Shown piece after piece: positions 9,098-17,315 of a stretch of DNA of 64,000 bases (position 1 is its first letter; each line of letters starts with the position of its first letter). Position numbers and translations under genes: made by a program. The notes under the pieces were generated by a model. The model made no database searches. It saw only the letters and a list, made by a program, of their open reading frames with translations, and was not told the DNA's origin. This stretch comes from Bradyrhizobium sp. Ash2021 (lineage in GTDB: Bacteria > Pseudomonadota > Alphaproteobacteria > Rhizobiales > Xanthobacteraceae), in NCBI RefSeq assembly GCF_031202265.1, contig NZ_CP100604.1:5066501-5130500 (forward strand). The letters are read 5' to 3'.

Positions 9098-9897
9098 CGC
9101 TGACGCTGACGATCCTCGGCTGTGGTTCTTCGGCCGGTGTACCCCGTCCGGCACTCGGCTGGGGTGCCTGCGATCCCAACAATCCGAAAAACCGGCGCCG
9201 CCGTTGTTCGCTGCTCGCCGAGCGGACGTCGGAGCATGGCACCACGCGGGTCGTGATCGATACTTCGCCGGACCTGCGCGAGCAATTGATCGATACCCAT
9301 GTCGATCACATCGACGCGGTATTTCTGACCCACGAGCATGCCGACCAGACCCACGGCATCGATGATCTCCGTTCGGTCGTGCTGCATCAGCGCCGCCGCA
9401 TTCCGGTCTATTTCAATCAGTCGACCGCCAAGGACATCATGGCGCGGTTTTCCTATTGCTTCATCGCGCCCGAGGGCAGCGATTATCCGCCGATCCTGAA
9501 CCGTCATTCGATCGAAGCCGGTGAGAGCCGCACCATCGAAGGGAAGGGCCGCGCGCTGACCCTGTCCGCGTTTCTGGTTCAGCACGGAAATATCCCGGCG
9601 CTCGGCTATCGCATCGGCGATGCCGCCTACACGCCCGATCTCCACGACATCCCCGAAGAGAGCTGGCCGGCGCTGGAAAACCTCGATCTCTGGATCGTCG
9701 ACGGGCTGCGTTATGCCGGACATCCCAGCCATTTCAGCGTCAGCGACGCGCTGTCCTGGATCGACCGCTTCAAGCCGAAGCGTGCCGTCATCACCAACAT
9801 GCATTCCGACCTCGACTATGAGGTGCTGCGCAAGAGCCTGCCGGCCGGGGTGATTCCGGCCTATGACGGCATGCGGCTTGTGCTCGAGCACGGCTAA
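9094..9897 (+). CDS. MBL-fold metallohydrolase (PhnP-like phosphodiesterase)
   Basis: The 267-residue protein has the metallo-beta-lactamase motif HEHADQTHG (HxHxDH) and the N-terminal ILGCGSSAGVPRP found in PhnP/YycJ-like phosphodiesterases. Further metal ligands are expected at VQHGNIPALGYRI and in the C-terminal GHPSHFS. PhnP acts on cyclic phosphodiesters, but this gene is tied to tatD rather than to phosphonate genes, so its substrate is unknown. It is the last gene of the operon; a hairpin follows at once. Confidence 0.85.
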   Translation: MTLTLTILGCGSSAGVPRPALGWGACDPNNPKNRRRRCSLLAERTSEHGTTRVVIDTSPDLREQLIDTHVDHIDAVFLTHEHADQTHGIDDLRSVVLHQRRRIPVYFNQSTAKDIMARFSYCFIAPEGSDYPPILNRHSIEAGESRTIEGKGRALTLSAFLVQHGNIPALGYRIGDAAYTPDLHDIPEESWPALENLDLWIVDGLRYAGHPSHFSVSDALSWIDRFKPKRAVITNMHSDLDYEVLRKSLPAGVIPAYDGMRLVLEHG

Positions 9898-9903
9898 TTT
9901 TAG

Positions 9904-9927
9904 CCCGTCGTTCGTTGGGACGACGGG
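9904..9927. terminator. Hairpin between convergent genes
   Basis: A perfect 8-bp stem CCCGTCGT / ACGACGGG with an 8-base loop lies between the end of the MBL gene and the end of the convergent acyl-CoA ligase gene. T-tracts are weak on both sides, so it is a probable rather than a certain bidirectional terminator. Confidence 0.5.
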
Positions 9928-9936
9928 TTGGTGTGC

Positions 9937-11586
9937 TTACGCCGAAATCGCCTTCGCCGAATCCACCTGATTGCGCAGCATGAATTTTTGAATTTTTCCC
10001 GTCGACGTCTTCGGAATCGATCCGAATACGACTGCCTTCGGCGTCTTGAAGCCTGACATGTGGCTGCGGCAGAAGGCGATGATCTCGGCTTCCGTCGCGC
10101 GTGCGCCGTCCTTCAGCTCGACGAAGGCGCAGGGCACTTCGCCCCATTTCGGATCGGGTTTTGCGACCACGGCCGCGAACAGCACCGCGGGGTGCTTGTA
10201 GAGGATATCCTCGACCTCGACGGAGGAGATGTTCTCGCCGCCCGAGATGATGATGTCCTTGGAGCGATCCTTGATGATGACATAGCCGTGCTCATCGAGC
10301 ACGCCGAGATCGCCGGTGTGGAACCAGCCGCCGGCAAAGGCTTCGCGCGTGGCCTTCGCGTTCTTCAAATAACCCTTCATCACGATATTGCCGCGGAACA
10401 TCACCTCGCCGATGGTCTCGCCGTCACGCGGCACCTCGCGCATGGTTTCGGGATCGAGCACGGTGACGCCTTCCTGCAGCGGGTAGGACACACCCTGCCG
10501 CCGCTTGAGCTGAGCGCGCTGGTTCGCGGCCAGGTCGTCCCAGCCCGGCTGTTCGGCGCAGACGGAAGCGGGGCCGTAGACTTCGGTGAGACCGTAGACA
10601 TGCGTCAGCTTGACGCCGATGCGCTCGGCCCCTTCGAGCACCGCGACAGGTGGTGCGGCGCCCGCGATCAGCCCGACCACCGGCCGCGCGGCGCCGCCCT
10701 CCGGCGCGCCGGGCGCGTTGATCAGCGTGTTGTAGACGATCGGCGCGCCGCACATGTGGGTGACGCCGTGCTTCGGGATCAGTTCGAAGATCTTGGCGGG
10801 ATCGACCTTGCGCAGGCAGACGTTAACGCCGGCGGCGGCAGCAATGGTCCAGGGAAAGCACCAGCCGTTGCAGTGGAACATCGGCAGCGTCCAGAGATAG
10901 ACCGGATGCTGGCCGAGATTGCCTGCCAGGATGTTGCTGACAGCGTTGAGATAGGCGCCGCGGTGATGGGTCACCACGCCCTTGGGATTGCCGGTGGTGC
11001 CCGAAGTGTAGCTCAGCGCAATCGCGTCCCATTCGTCGTCCGGAAGCTTTGCAACGAAACCCGGATCGCCCTGCGATACCGCCGCCTCATATTCGAGTTC
11101 GCCGATCCGTTTGCCGCCGACATAGGAGGCATCGTCGACGTCGATCACAAAGGGCTTTGGACCCTTCACCAGCGTCAGCGCTTCCGCAATCACGCTCGCG
11201 AATTCCGGATCGACCAGAATGATCCTGGCGCCGCCATGATCGAGCTGGAACGCAATCGAGGGCGCGTCGAGCCGGATGTTGAGCGCGTTCAGCACGGCGC
11301 CGGCCATCGGCACCGCAAAGTGCAGCTCGTTCATCGCAGGGATGTTCGGCAGCATCGCCGCCACGGTGTCGCCATGACCGATGCCGCGGCCGGCGAGATA
11401 CGACGCAAAGCGCCGGCAGCGCGCGTAGGTTTCCGACCAGGTAAAACTGCGGCCTTCATAGACCGTGCTGACGTGATCGGGATAGACCGCGGCCGAGCGC
11501 GCCAGGAAGCTTAGCGGCGTCAGCGGCACATAGTTTGCCGGCGTCTTGTCCAGTCCGATGCTGTATTGGTTTTGGGCTGCGCTCAT
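9937..11586 (-). CDS. Acyl-CoA synthetase (ANL family) in TRAP operon
   Basis: This ANL-superfamily ligase makes an acyl-AMP and then an acyl-CoA thioester. Its 549 residues include the P-loop YTSGTTGNPKGVVTHH, the A5 region VYGLTEVYGPA, the hinge GWFHTGDLG, KDRSKDIIISGGENI and the C-terminal catalytic Lys in PKTSTGKIQKF. It resembles DmdB-like and medium-chain acyl-CoA ligases, but specificity is open. It is the third gene of a leftward operon after dctP and dctQM (29-base gap), so its substrate may be the acid imported by that transporter. Confidence 0.85.
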   Translation of the reverse strand: MSAAQNQYSIGLDKTPANYVPLTPLSFLARSAAVYPDHVSTVYEGRSFTWSETYARCRRFASYLAGRGIGHGDTVAAMLPNIPAMNELHFAVPMAGAVLNALNIRLDAPSIAFQLDHGGARIILVDPEFASVIAEALTLVKGPKPFVIDVDDASYVGGKRIGELEYEAAVSQGDPGFVAKLPDDEWDAIALSYTSGTTGNPKGVVTHHRGAYLNAVSNILAGNLGQHPVYLWTLPMFHCNGWCFPWTIAAAAGVNVCLRKVDPAKIFELIPKHGVTHMCGAPIVYNTLINAPGAPEGGAARPVVGLIAGAAPPVAVLEGAERIGVKLTHVYGLTEVYGPASVCAEQPGWDDLAANQRAQLKRRQGVSYPLQEGVTVLDPETMREVPRDGETIGEVMFRGNIVMKGYLKNAKATREAFAGGWFHTGDLGVLDEHGYVIIKDRSKDIIISGGENISSVEVEDILYKHPAVLFAAVVAKPDPKWGEVPCAFVELKDGARATEAEIIAFCRSHMSGFKTPKAVVFGSIPKTSTGKIQKFMLRNQVDSAKAISA

Positions 11587-11615
11587 CGGCTTTGTCCCAT
11601 CTCACGAAGTGAATT

Positions 11616-13514
11616 TTACAAGAACCCGATCGAAATCCACGGGAAGATCGCCACGATGACGAGGCCGATCATCAGCGCCAGCAGATAACCCCAGATCGGC
11701 CTGATGCCATCGGCCGGATCGACCTTTCCAATGGCGCAGGCGGCATAATAGCCCACTCCAAACGGCGGCGCGAACAATCCGATGCCCATCGCGAGGATGA
11801 TGATCATCGCATAATGCACCTCGTGGACGCCGACGGCGCGGGCGATCGGAAACAGCAGCGGCCCGAACAGCACGATCGCCGGAATGCCCTCGAGCACGCT
11901 GCCGAGGATCGTGAACGCCAGGATCGACACCGCGATGAACGACGCCGAACCGCCGGGCAGGCCAGTCATGGCGGCGGCCAGCGCGCGCGAAAACCCTGAT
12001 TGCGTCAGGCCCCAGGCCATGCCGGTCGCGCAGCCGATGATCAACAGGATCGCCCCCGACAGGCAGGCCGTCTCGACCAGCATTGGCACAATCCGCCGCC
12101 AGTCGAAATTGCGGTAGATCAAAAGGCCGTAAATCAAAAAGCCGACCAGGAACGCGTAGACGATGCCGATGGTCGAGACCTCGGTCGCGGTCGCGATGCC
12201 CTCGACCACGGCGTAGCGGATCACGAACGGCAACGCCAATGCGGGCAGGGCGATGACGAGCGCACGGACGATCTCGCTGCCGCTGGCTTTAGTGACGTGC
12301 TGCAGATCCTCGCCGCGGTAGCGCCACCAGACCAGCGCCGACAGCGTGATCGCCAGCACCACGCCCGGCAGCAATCCGCCGGTGAACAGCGCCGCGATCG
12401 ATACCCCCGTCACCGAGCCGATCGTGATCAGCACAAGGCTCGGCGGGATGGTCTCGGTCTGCGCGCCGGTCGCGGCGAGCAGGGCGACGAGATCGCCTGG
12501 CTTGGCGCCGCGCGCCTTCATTTCCGGAAACAGCACCGGCGCCACGGCGGCCATGTCGGCGGCCTTCGAGCCCGATATGCCCGAGACCAGATACATCGCG
12601 CCGACCAGCACGTAATGCAGCCCGCCGCGGACATGGCCGAGCAAACTTGCCAGAAACGCCACCATGGCCCGCGCCATGCCGGTCATCTCGATCAGGAGCC
12701 CTAAAAACACGAACAGCGGCACCGACAGCAGGATCAGATGGCTCATGCCTTCGTCCATGCGGCCGACCAGCACCATCAGCGGCGTATTCGTGGTCAGCGC
12801 CAGGTAGCCATAGGTGGCGAGCCCAAATCCGAACGCGATCGGAACGCCGGCGAAGACGCAAAAGCCGGCTACGCCGACAAAGAAGATGATCAGGTTGATA
12901 TTGCCGAGCGGCTTCAGCCAGCCCTTCAAGAGCCAGAACACCGCAATCACCAGGGCGACCGACAGGATCGCGCCGAGCACGGTGCGAAAATTGCTGGCGC
13001 GCGCGAGCCGCAACAACGCAAACAGCGCCATCAGGCAGATACCGACCGGCAATGCGGCCGCGCGCCAACTGTTGAGGATCTGCAGCGCCGGCGTGGTGAT
13101 AAAGCTTTCCTCGTAGGCGTAGTCGTAGGCCGGCCAGGCGATCATCAACAGGAACGCGAGCGCGGCGCAGGTCGCGATCAGATCGAGATAGGCCCGCATC
13201 GCGGGTCGGGCGTTGGCGACGATCGCGGTCATCCGCATGTGCTCGGCGCGGCGGAACGCGACCGCGGCACCCAGCATCGCCAGCCACAGGAACAGGATCG
13301 AGGCCAGTTCGTCCGACCAGATCAGCGGACTGTGCAGTCCGTAGCGCGACACCACGCCGGCGAACAGGATGACGATTTCGGCTATCACCAGCAGCGCCGC
13401 CGGGATTTCGACCAGCATTCCCAGGGCATGTTCGACCGAGGCCAATGCCGAACGGCGGCGAGGGGGCTGATCCACCTCGCCGGCCATGATTTCACTCAGT
13501 TCGGCATGAGCCAT
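11616..13514 (-). CDS. TRAP transporter fused permease (DctQ-DctM)
   Basis: This 632-residue inner-membrane protein joins a small four-helix DctQ-like part (residues ~20-200) to a large DctM permease part (multiple helices, with motifs such as SGISGSKAADMAAVAPVLFPEM typical of TRAP large subunits). The start MAHAELSE is preceded by AGGGGG at 5 bases; a GTG 15 bases upstream is less likely. TRAP systems import organic acids with a Na+ gradient. The binding protein gene lies 21 bases upstream. Confidence 0.92.
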   Translation of the reverse strand: MAHAELSEIMAGEVDQPPRRRSALASVEHALGMLVEIPAALLVIAEIVILFAGVVSRYGLHSPLIWSDELASILFLWLAMLGAAVAFRRAEHMRMTAIVANARPAMRAYLDLIATCAALAFLLMIAWPAYDYAYEESFITTPALQILNSWRAAALPVGICLMALFALLRLARASNFRTVLGAILSVALVIAVFWLLKGWLKPLGNINLIIFFVGVAGFCVFAGVPIAFGFGLATYGYLALTTNTPLMVLVGRMDEGMSHLILLSVPLFVFLGLLIEMTGMARAMVAFLASLLGHVRGGLHYVLVGAMYLVSGISGSKAADMAAVAPVLFPEMKARGAKPGDLVALLAATGAQTETIPPSLVLITIGSVTGVSIAALFTGGLLPGVVLAITLSALVWWRYRGEDLQHVTKASGSEIVRALVIALPALALPFVIRYAVVEGIATATEVSTIGIVYAFLVGFLIYGLLIYRNFDWRRIVPMLVETACLSGAILLIIGCATGMAWGLTQSGFSRALAAAMTGLPGGSASFIAVSILAFTILGSVLEGIPAIVLFGPLLFPIARAVGVHEVHYAMIIILAMGIGLFAPPFGVGYYAACAIGKVDPADGIRPIWGYLLALMIGLVIVAIFPWISIGFL

Positions 13515-13535
13515 GACGGCCCCCTGCACTAAAAA

Positions 13536-14555
13536 TTACGACAGCTTGCCGACGGATTTTTCGAGCAACGCCCAGGCCTGGTCGCCGTATTTGCCCTTCC
13601 ATTCCGCATAGAACCCGGCGGAACGAAGCTTTTCACGGAACGGCGCGACATCGGGCTGGTTGAACACCAGACCCTTGGACTCGAGTTCGCTACGCAAATT
13701 GGCATTCAACTTGGCCGTATCGCCGCGCTCGTTCACCGCCGCCGCATTGATGTTCTTGGCGACGATGGCGCGGACGTCCTCGGGAATCTTCTCCCAGGCG
13801 CGGCGATTGGCGAGGAACCAAAAACCGTCCCACATGTGGTTGGTCAGCGAGCAGTATTTCTGCACTTCGTACAGTTTCGCGGTCGAGATCAGCGCCAGCG
13901 GATTTTCCTGGCCTTCGACGATCTTGGTTTGCAGCGCCGAATAGACCTCGCTGAAATTGATCGAGGCGGGCGAGGCGTCGAACGCCTTGAACATCGAGGT
14001 CCAGAGCGGCGAGACCGGCACGCGGATTTTGAAGCCCTTGTAATCGTCTGGGCTCGTGATCGGCTTGGTCGATGACGTGGTCTGGCGGAACCCGTTGTCC
14101 CAGATCTTGTCCATGGGCACGAGACCGGCCTTGCCGATTTCGCCGCGCACATAGGCGCCGAGATCGCCGTCCATCGCCTTCCAGACCGTATTGTAGTCCG
14201 GGAAAGCAAAGCCGATGCCGTTGATCGAGGCCGCCGGAACCAGGGTCGCCAGGATCAGGCCGGACAGCGTGAAGAATTCGATGCCGCCGGAGCGGATCTG
14301 GCTCAGCATGTCGGTATCGGAACCGAGCTGGTTATTCGGGAAAATCTGCAGGTCGAACCGGCCGTTGGTCTCGGCCTTGATCGCTGCCGACATTTCCTTG
14401 GCGCGCACGTTCATCGGATGCGAGTCCGGCGCGTTGTTGGCATATTTATAGGTGAATTCGGCCGTCTGGGCCCGCGCGACAAGCGGCGCGCCGATGCCGC
14501 CCAAAACCGCTGACGCAGCGGATGCCTTCAGAAGCGTGCGTCGTGAAAAGCTCAT
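13536..14555 (-). CDS. TRAP transporter periplasmic solute-binding protein (DctP family)
   Basis: This captures the solute for the TRAP permease. The 339-residue precursor starts with a twin-arginine signal (MSFSRRTLLKASAAS ... ARAQ), so it is probably exported folded. The mature part has the DctP signature region (DSHPMNVRAKEMSAAIKAET, FPNNQLGSDTDML). The Arg expected to bind the carboxylate lies in the KIRVPVSP region. It is the first gene of the operon; its promoter must lie in the region upstream of 14556. Confidence 0.92.
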   Translation of the reverse strand: MSFSRRTLLKASAASAVLGGIGAPLVARAQTAEFTYKYANNAPDSHPMNVRAKEMSAAIKAETNGRFDLQIFPNNQLGSDTDMLSQIRSGGIEFFTLSGLILATLVPAASINGIGFAFPDYNTVWKAMDGDLGAYVRGEIGKAGLVPMDKIWDNGFRQTTSSTKPITSPDDYKGFKIRVPVSPLWTSMFKAFDASPASINFSEVYSALQTKIVEGQENPLALISTAKLYEVQKYCSLTNHMWDGFWFLANRRAWEKIPEDVRAIVAKNINAAAVNERGDTAKLNANLRSELESKGLVFNQPDVAPFREKLRSAGFYAEWKGKYGDQAWALLEKSVGKLS

Positions 14556-14947
14556 CCTTGGTCTCCCTTGAGGCTTGTTGTTCTTGTGAGATGCAATCCT
14601 ATACGGACCTGATGCCGCGCGGTCATCAGTGATCTCGTACGCGATCTGGTTAGCGGGCTTATTGCAGCGTCCGCCGGCCGCGGCAATATCGGCTTTCGGC
14701 GAGCGGACGGACGGACGGCGAAGCCCGAGCGCCGGCCGCGCGTTTGGATACGAACCAGCTGGTCGACGGCATCCCGGCACGATCGTCAGGTTGGCGGCCG
14801 AACTGACTTAGTTTGGAAGGAATTCCGCCTAAACATCTGATCTAATTATAGATATAAATATTCCATAATATACCTTATGCGAATTGCGGATATGGGCATA
14901 GTGCTTGTCGGTATCGGCTGTCACGTAACCCCGTCGATGACGGCGCT

Positions 14948-15355
14948 TCAGCGAAACCAGGGATCTCGCCATAGAACTTTTGATGTTCGCTGAGGCTTCG
15001 GCCCCCCATTCCTACGCCAATCTGGGTGACGCCCTCTCATGCCCGGGCGGCAACAGGCCGCACACGGTTGCCGTCGGGATCGAACAACCGTCGGGGCCTT
15101 TCCACGCCCTCTCGCGATCATGAGTTCGCGGTAGCCGCTTTGTGGGGGGTCTGGCAGCGGCTCCATGTGGCGATTCAGCTTGACCACCGACCCCATCGCG
15201 TCGTGTCGGTACTGCTTCTGTCCGCGACGAACGGGCAGCATACGGTCAAAGCGACGAGCGACGAGCAGAACCGGGGCTACGTCCGGTCGTCGACGTCCCG
15301 TTGCTCCCCCGGCCGGCTGGTCACCTGGCAATTGAATCTGTAACGCGCGTTTCAA
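14948..15355 (-). pseudogene. Decayed VOC-family (glyoxalase/dioxygenase-like) gene
   Basis: No single frame is intact, but pieces in neighbouring frames read like one VOC-fold protein: GSVVKLNRHMEPLPDPP and GYRELMIAR in one frame, then LFDPDGNRVR, GVTQIGVGMGGRSLSE and HQKFYGEIPGF in another, with at least one internal stop. DPDGN and HQKFYGE-type motifs are typical of VOC domain repeats. The stretch 14600-14947 between this relic and dctP is AT-richer around 14830-14890 and shows no gene. Confidence 0.55.
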
Positions 15356-15547
15356 GCAGAGTTGAGTTTCCCAGGCGGAATTTAATCAAACGGGCGCGAT
15401 CTCTCCTACATCGACAGCGAAGGCATCCGCATTGGATGTTGCAAGCCGATAGCTGGCGTTCGAACAGCACGCTCGCCTCACGAGCGTGATCACTTCGTCT
15501 TGTGTCTCCACGCGGGCACGCACCCGATCGCTACAGGAGAAATGACA

Positions 15548-15850
15548 ATGGTTTCATTCAAAACTCTCGCAGCGGCTGTGCTCCTGTCAGCGACAGCGGC
15601 GGCGCCAGCATTTGCGCAAGCTGCCATCCAGGAGCCGGGCCTTTTCTCGTTCTATTATCCCAATCTGGACGTTCTGAATGGAGGGACGCCAACTCCTGCT
15701 GCCAGGTTGTCTCGCGACTGGCCCGCGTTGAGGGGAGCGTGTGCGGCGATCGGCGCAGGCGTTGCTTATTGCGGCGACCGCTACGGCTCTTACGATTTCG
15801 CGCCTGCCGCATTGTCCCGCCATCATGGCCGTCGTCATCACCGGATGTGA
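15548..15850 (+). CDS. Small secreted protein (100 aa), unknown
   Basis: The product has a clear Sec signal peptide (MVSFKTLAAAVLLSATAAAP ... AFAQ) and a short mature part of about 75 residues with two Cys (GAC, YCGDRYGS) and a His/Arg-rich tail (RHHGRRHH). The start at 15548 has AGGAGA eight bases upstream; the ATG at 15542 is too close to it. It is the first of four small exported proteins in a row. No family is recognised; a disulphide in the periplasm is plausible. Confidence 0.6.
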   Translation: MVSFKTLAAAVLLSATAAAPAFAQAAIQEPGLFSFYYPNLDVLNGGTPTPAARLSRDWPALRGACAAIGAGVAYCGDRYGSYDFAPAALSRHHGRRHHRM

Positions 15851-15966
15851 CTGCAGAAGCTCACGCTTCGTTGAAAGCGCGTGATGGAATGTTTCCCAAG
15901 GCTGGCCGCTCTCCACAATAAGGAGCCGAACGCTTTCTTGGCTTCTGCCACCATATGGAGAAACAA

Positions 15967-16188
15967 ATGACCAAAGTGACCTTCGTGTCGGCCGCGCTGA
16001 TCGCCGCAGTCGTATTCACAAGTCAGGCTATGGCTGCTCGGAACGATGTCGCGGCACGGCACGCCACGACCAAGGCCCATACGAGCGCTACGGACTGTGT
16101 GCGGGCTCCAAGCGTCGGCGCGTTTGCCTCGGATCCCTATACGGTGCCCCCGTGTATGCCCAACACCGCTATCGATACGTTCCAATAG
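15967..16188 (+). CDS. Small secreted protein (73 aa), unknown
   Basis: A signal peptide (MTKVTFVSAALIAAVVF ... AMA) is followed by about 48 residues with two Cys (TDCVRAP, PPCMPN). GGAGA lies a few bases before the chosen ATG; an ATG four codons earlier has no ribosome site. The leader TGGAGAAACAA resembles those of its neighbours. No family is recognised. Confidence 0.55.
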   Translation: MTKVTFVSAALIAAVVFTSQAMAARNDVAARHATTKAHTSATDCVRAPSVGAFASDPYTVPPCMPNTAIDTFQ

Positions 16189-16292
16189 CGACGAAGAATT
16201 CGGGCTGGCAGACCTCGCCAGCCCGACTGCCTTGAGAATCCACTCGGAGTCCGCTCTGTCGTTCGCCCTACCCCTCTGCACGGGGATTCGCA

Positions 16293-16577
16293 ATGATGGC
16301 TGACAAATCACGACGCAAGGTTATCTTTGGGGTCACATTAGCTCTGGCGTCGCTATTGCTGGCAAACATCGGATCTGCAGAGAACGCCCCGCCACTTCAC
16401 AAGGGACCATGGCCGATTCGCAATGGTCGCAATTACCAGCCAACCGAGCATGAGCTGAGAGCCTTGCATTTGGAGGATGTCACACCCGATCAGGCGAGCG
16501 AGATCGATCGATTGTACGATCAGCTCCTGGCAAGCAGTGAAAAGGCTCGTAATCTGCATCCCGCACCCAAACGTTGA
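16293..16577 (+). CDS. Small secreted protein (94 aa), unknown
   Basis: The product has a basic start (MMADKSRRK), a hydrophobic export segment ending NIGSAENA, and a mature helical region with YQPTEHELRALHLEDVTPDQ and EIDRLYDQLLASSEKA. GGGGA lies upstream of the start; the second ATG (16296) is equally possible. It contains no Cys in the mature part, unlike its three neighbours. The 340 bases after it (16578-16921) show no convincing gene. Confidence 0.55.
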   Translation: MMADKSRRKVIFGVTLALASLLLANIGSAENAPPLHKGPWPIRNGRNYQPTEHELRALHLEDVTPDQASEIDRLYDQLLASSEKARNLHPAPKR

Positions 16578-16921
16578 TCGGGCTGTCGCTGAAGCCGATT
16601 TCCTCCAACTCGCGTGAGGCTGTTTTTCCTGTTCGCAGGGGCACAGTATTGAGCCGGCAGGGGATTCGGTCACCTCTAACGTGGGAAATCCAAACCAGGG
16701 CGACTTCTCGCTTCATGCGCGAGCGCCCCTTCGGCAAGCTCCCAACGGAAGCCGAACTGCCTTCATCGCCAAATTTGAACCCACAAATCGAAATTCGATC
16801 TCAAAATCCCGATCGCGCAACGGTGATCCCTGCATTCGAAGATGGCGCTCACACGCGGGAATGCCGTGCCCCAAGCGGAGGTCTTGCTCTCAGAGAAAGA
16901 ACATCCGCGTGGAGAAATCAC

Positions 16922-17185
16922 ATGATCAGATTCAAACTGCTCGGCGCGTTGGTCTTCCTGTCAATGTTAAGCTTGGCTCTTCCGCCGGCATTCGGCGGTC
17001 AGGGTCGCCAGATCGCGGAGCCACCGTGGAGTGCCGCCTGCATGACCGATCATGGTCCGAGCGACTGCGGTGAACCTATGTGGATCTATGGCGCCCCTGA
17101 GCAGCCTGCTCAAAAAAGACACTCTGGCTTTGAGATCAACCAGTCGGGAGGCATGGCGCGAGCGTATGTCGCTCGCCAATGCTGA
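16922..17185 (+). CDS. Small secreted protein (87 aa), unknown
   Basis: The signal peptide is MIRFKLLGALVFLSMLSLAL ... FGG; the mature part has Cys residues at SAACMTDHG, SDCGEP and the C-terminal RQC. TGGAGAAATCAC directly precedes the ATG, a leader nearly the same as that of the 15967 gene. This fourth small exported protein ends close to the remains of an S1/P1-nuclease-like gene. Function is unknown. Confidence 0.55.
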   Translation: MIRFKLLGALVFLSMLSLALPPAFGGQGRQIAEPPWSAACMTDHGPSDCGEPMWIYGAPEQPAQKRHSGFEINQSGGMARAYVARQC

Positions 17186-17315
17186 AATCTGAAGTTCTCG
17201 ACACCTGAGCTCAACCACCCCGCTGCGGCGATATTGGAAGTCTCGTGTCGCGGCCTGCGGAGAATGCGGGCTACGGCCAGATGGTATTGAGGATCTCGGC
17301 CAGCCAGGCGCCGCC

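Noticed and set aside
10060..11514. 484-codon plus-strand frame
   Set aside because: Antisense to the TRAP-linked acyl-CoA ligase; composition typical of a shadow frame.
16574..16921. N-terminal extension of the small secreted protein at 16922
   Set aside because: The extension hides a clean signal peptide and a good ribosome site at 16922.
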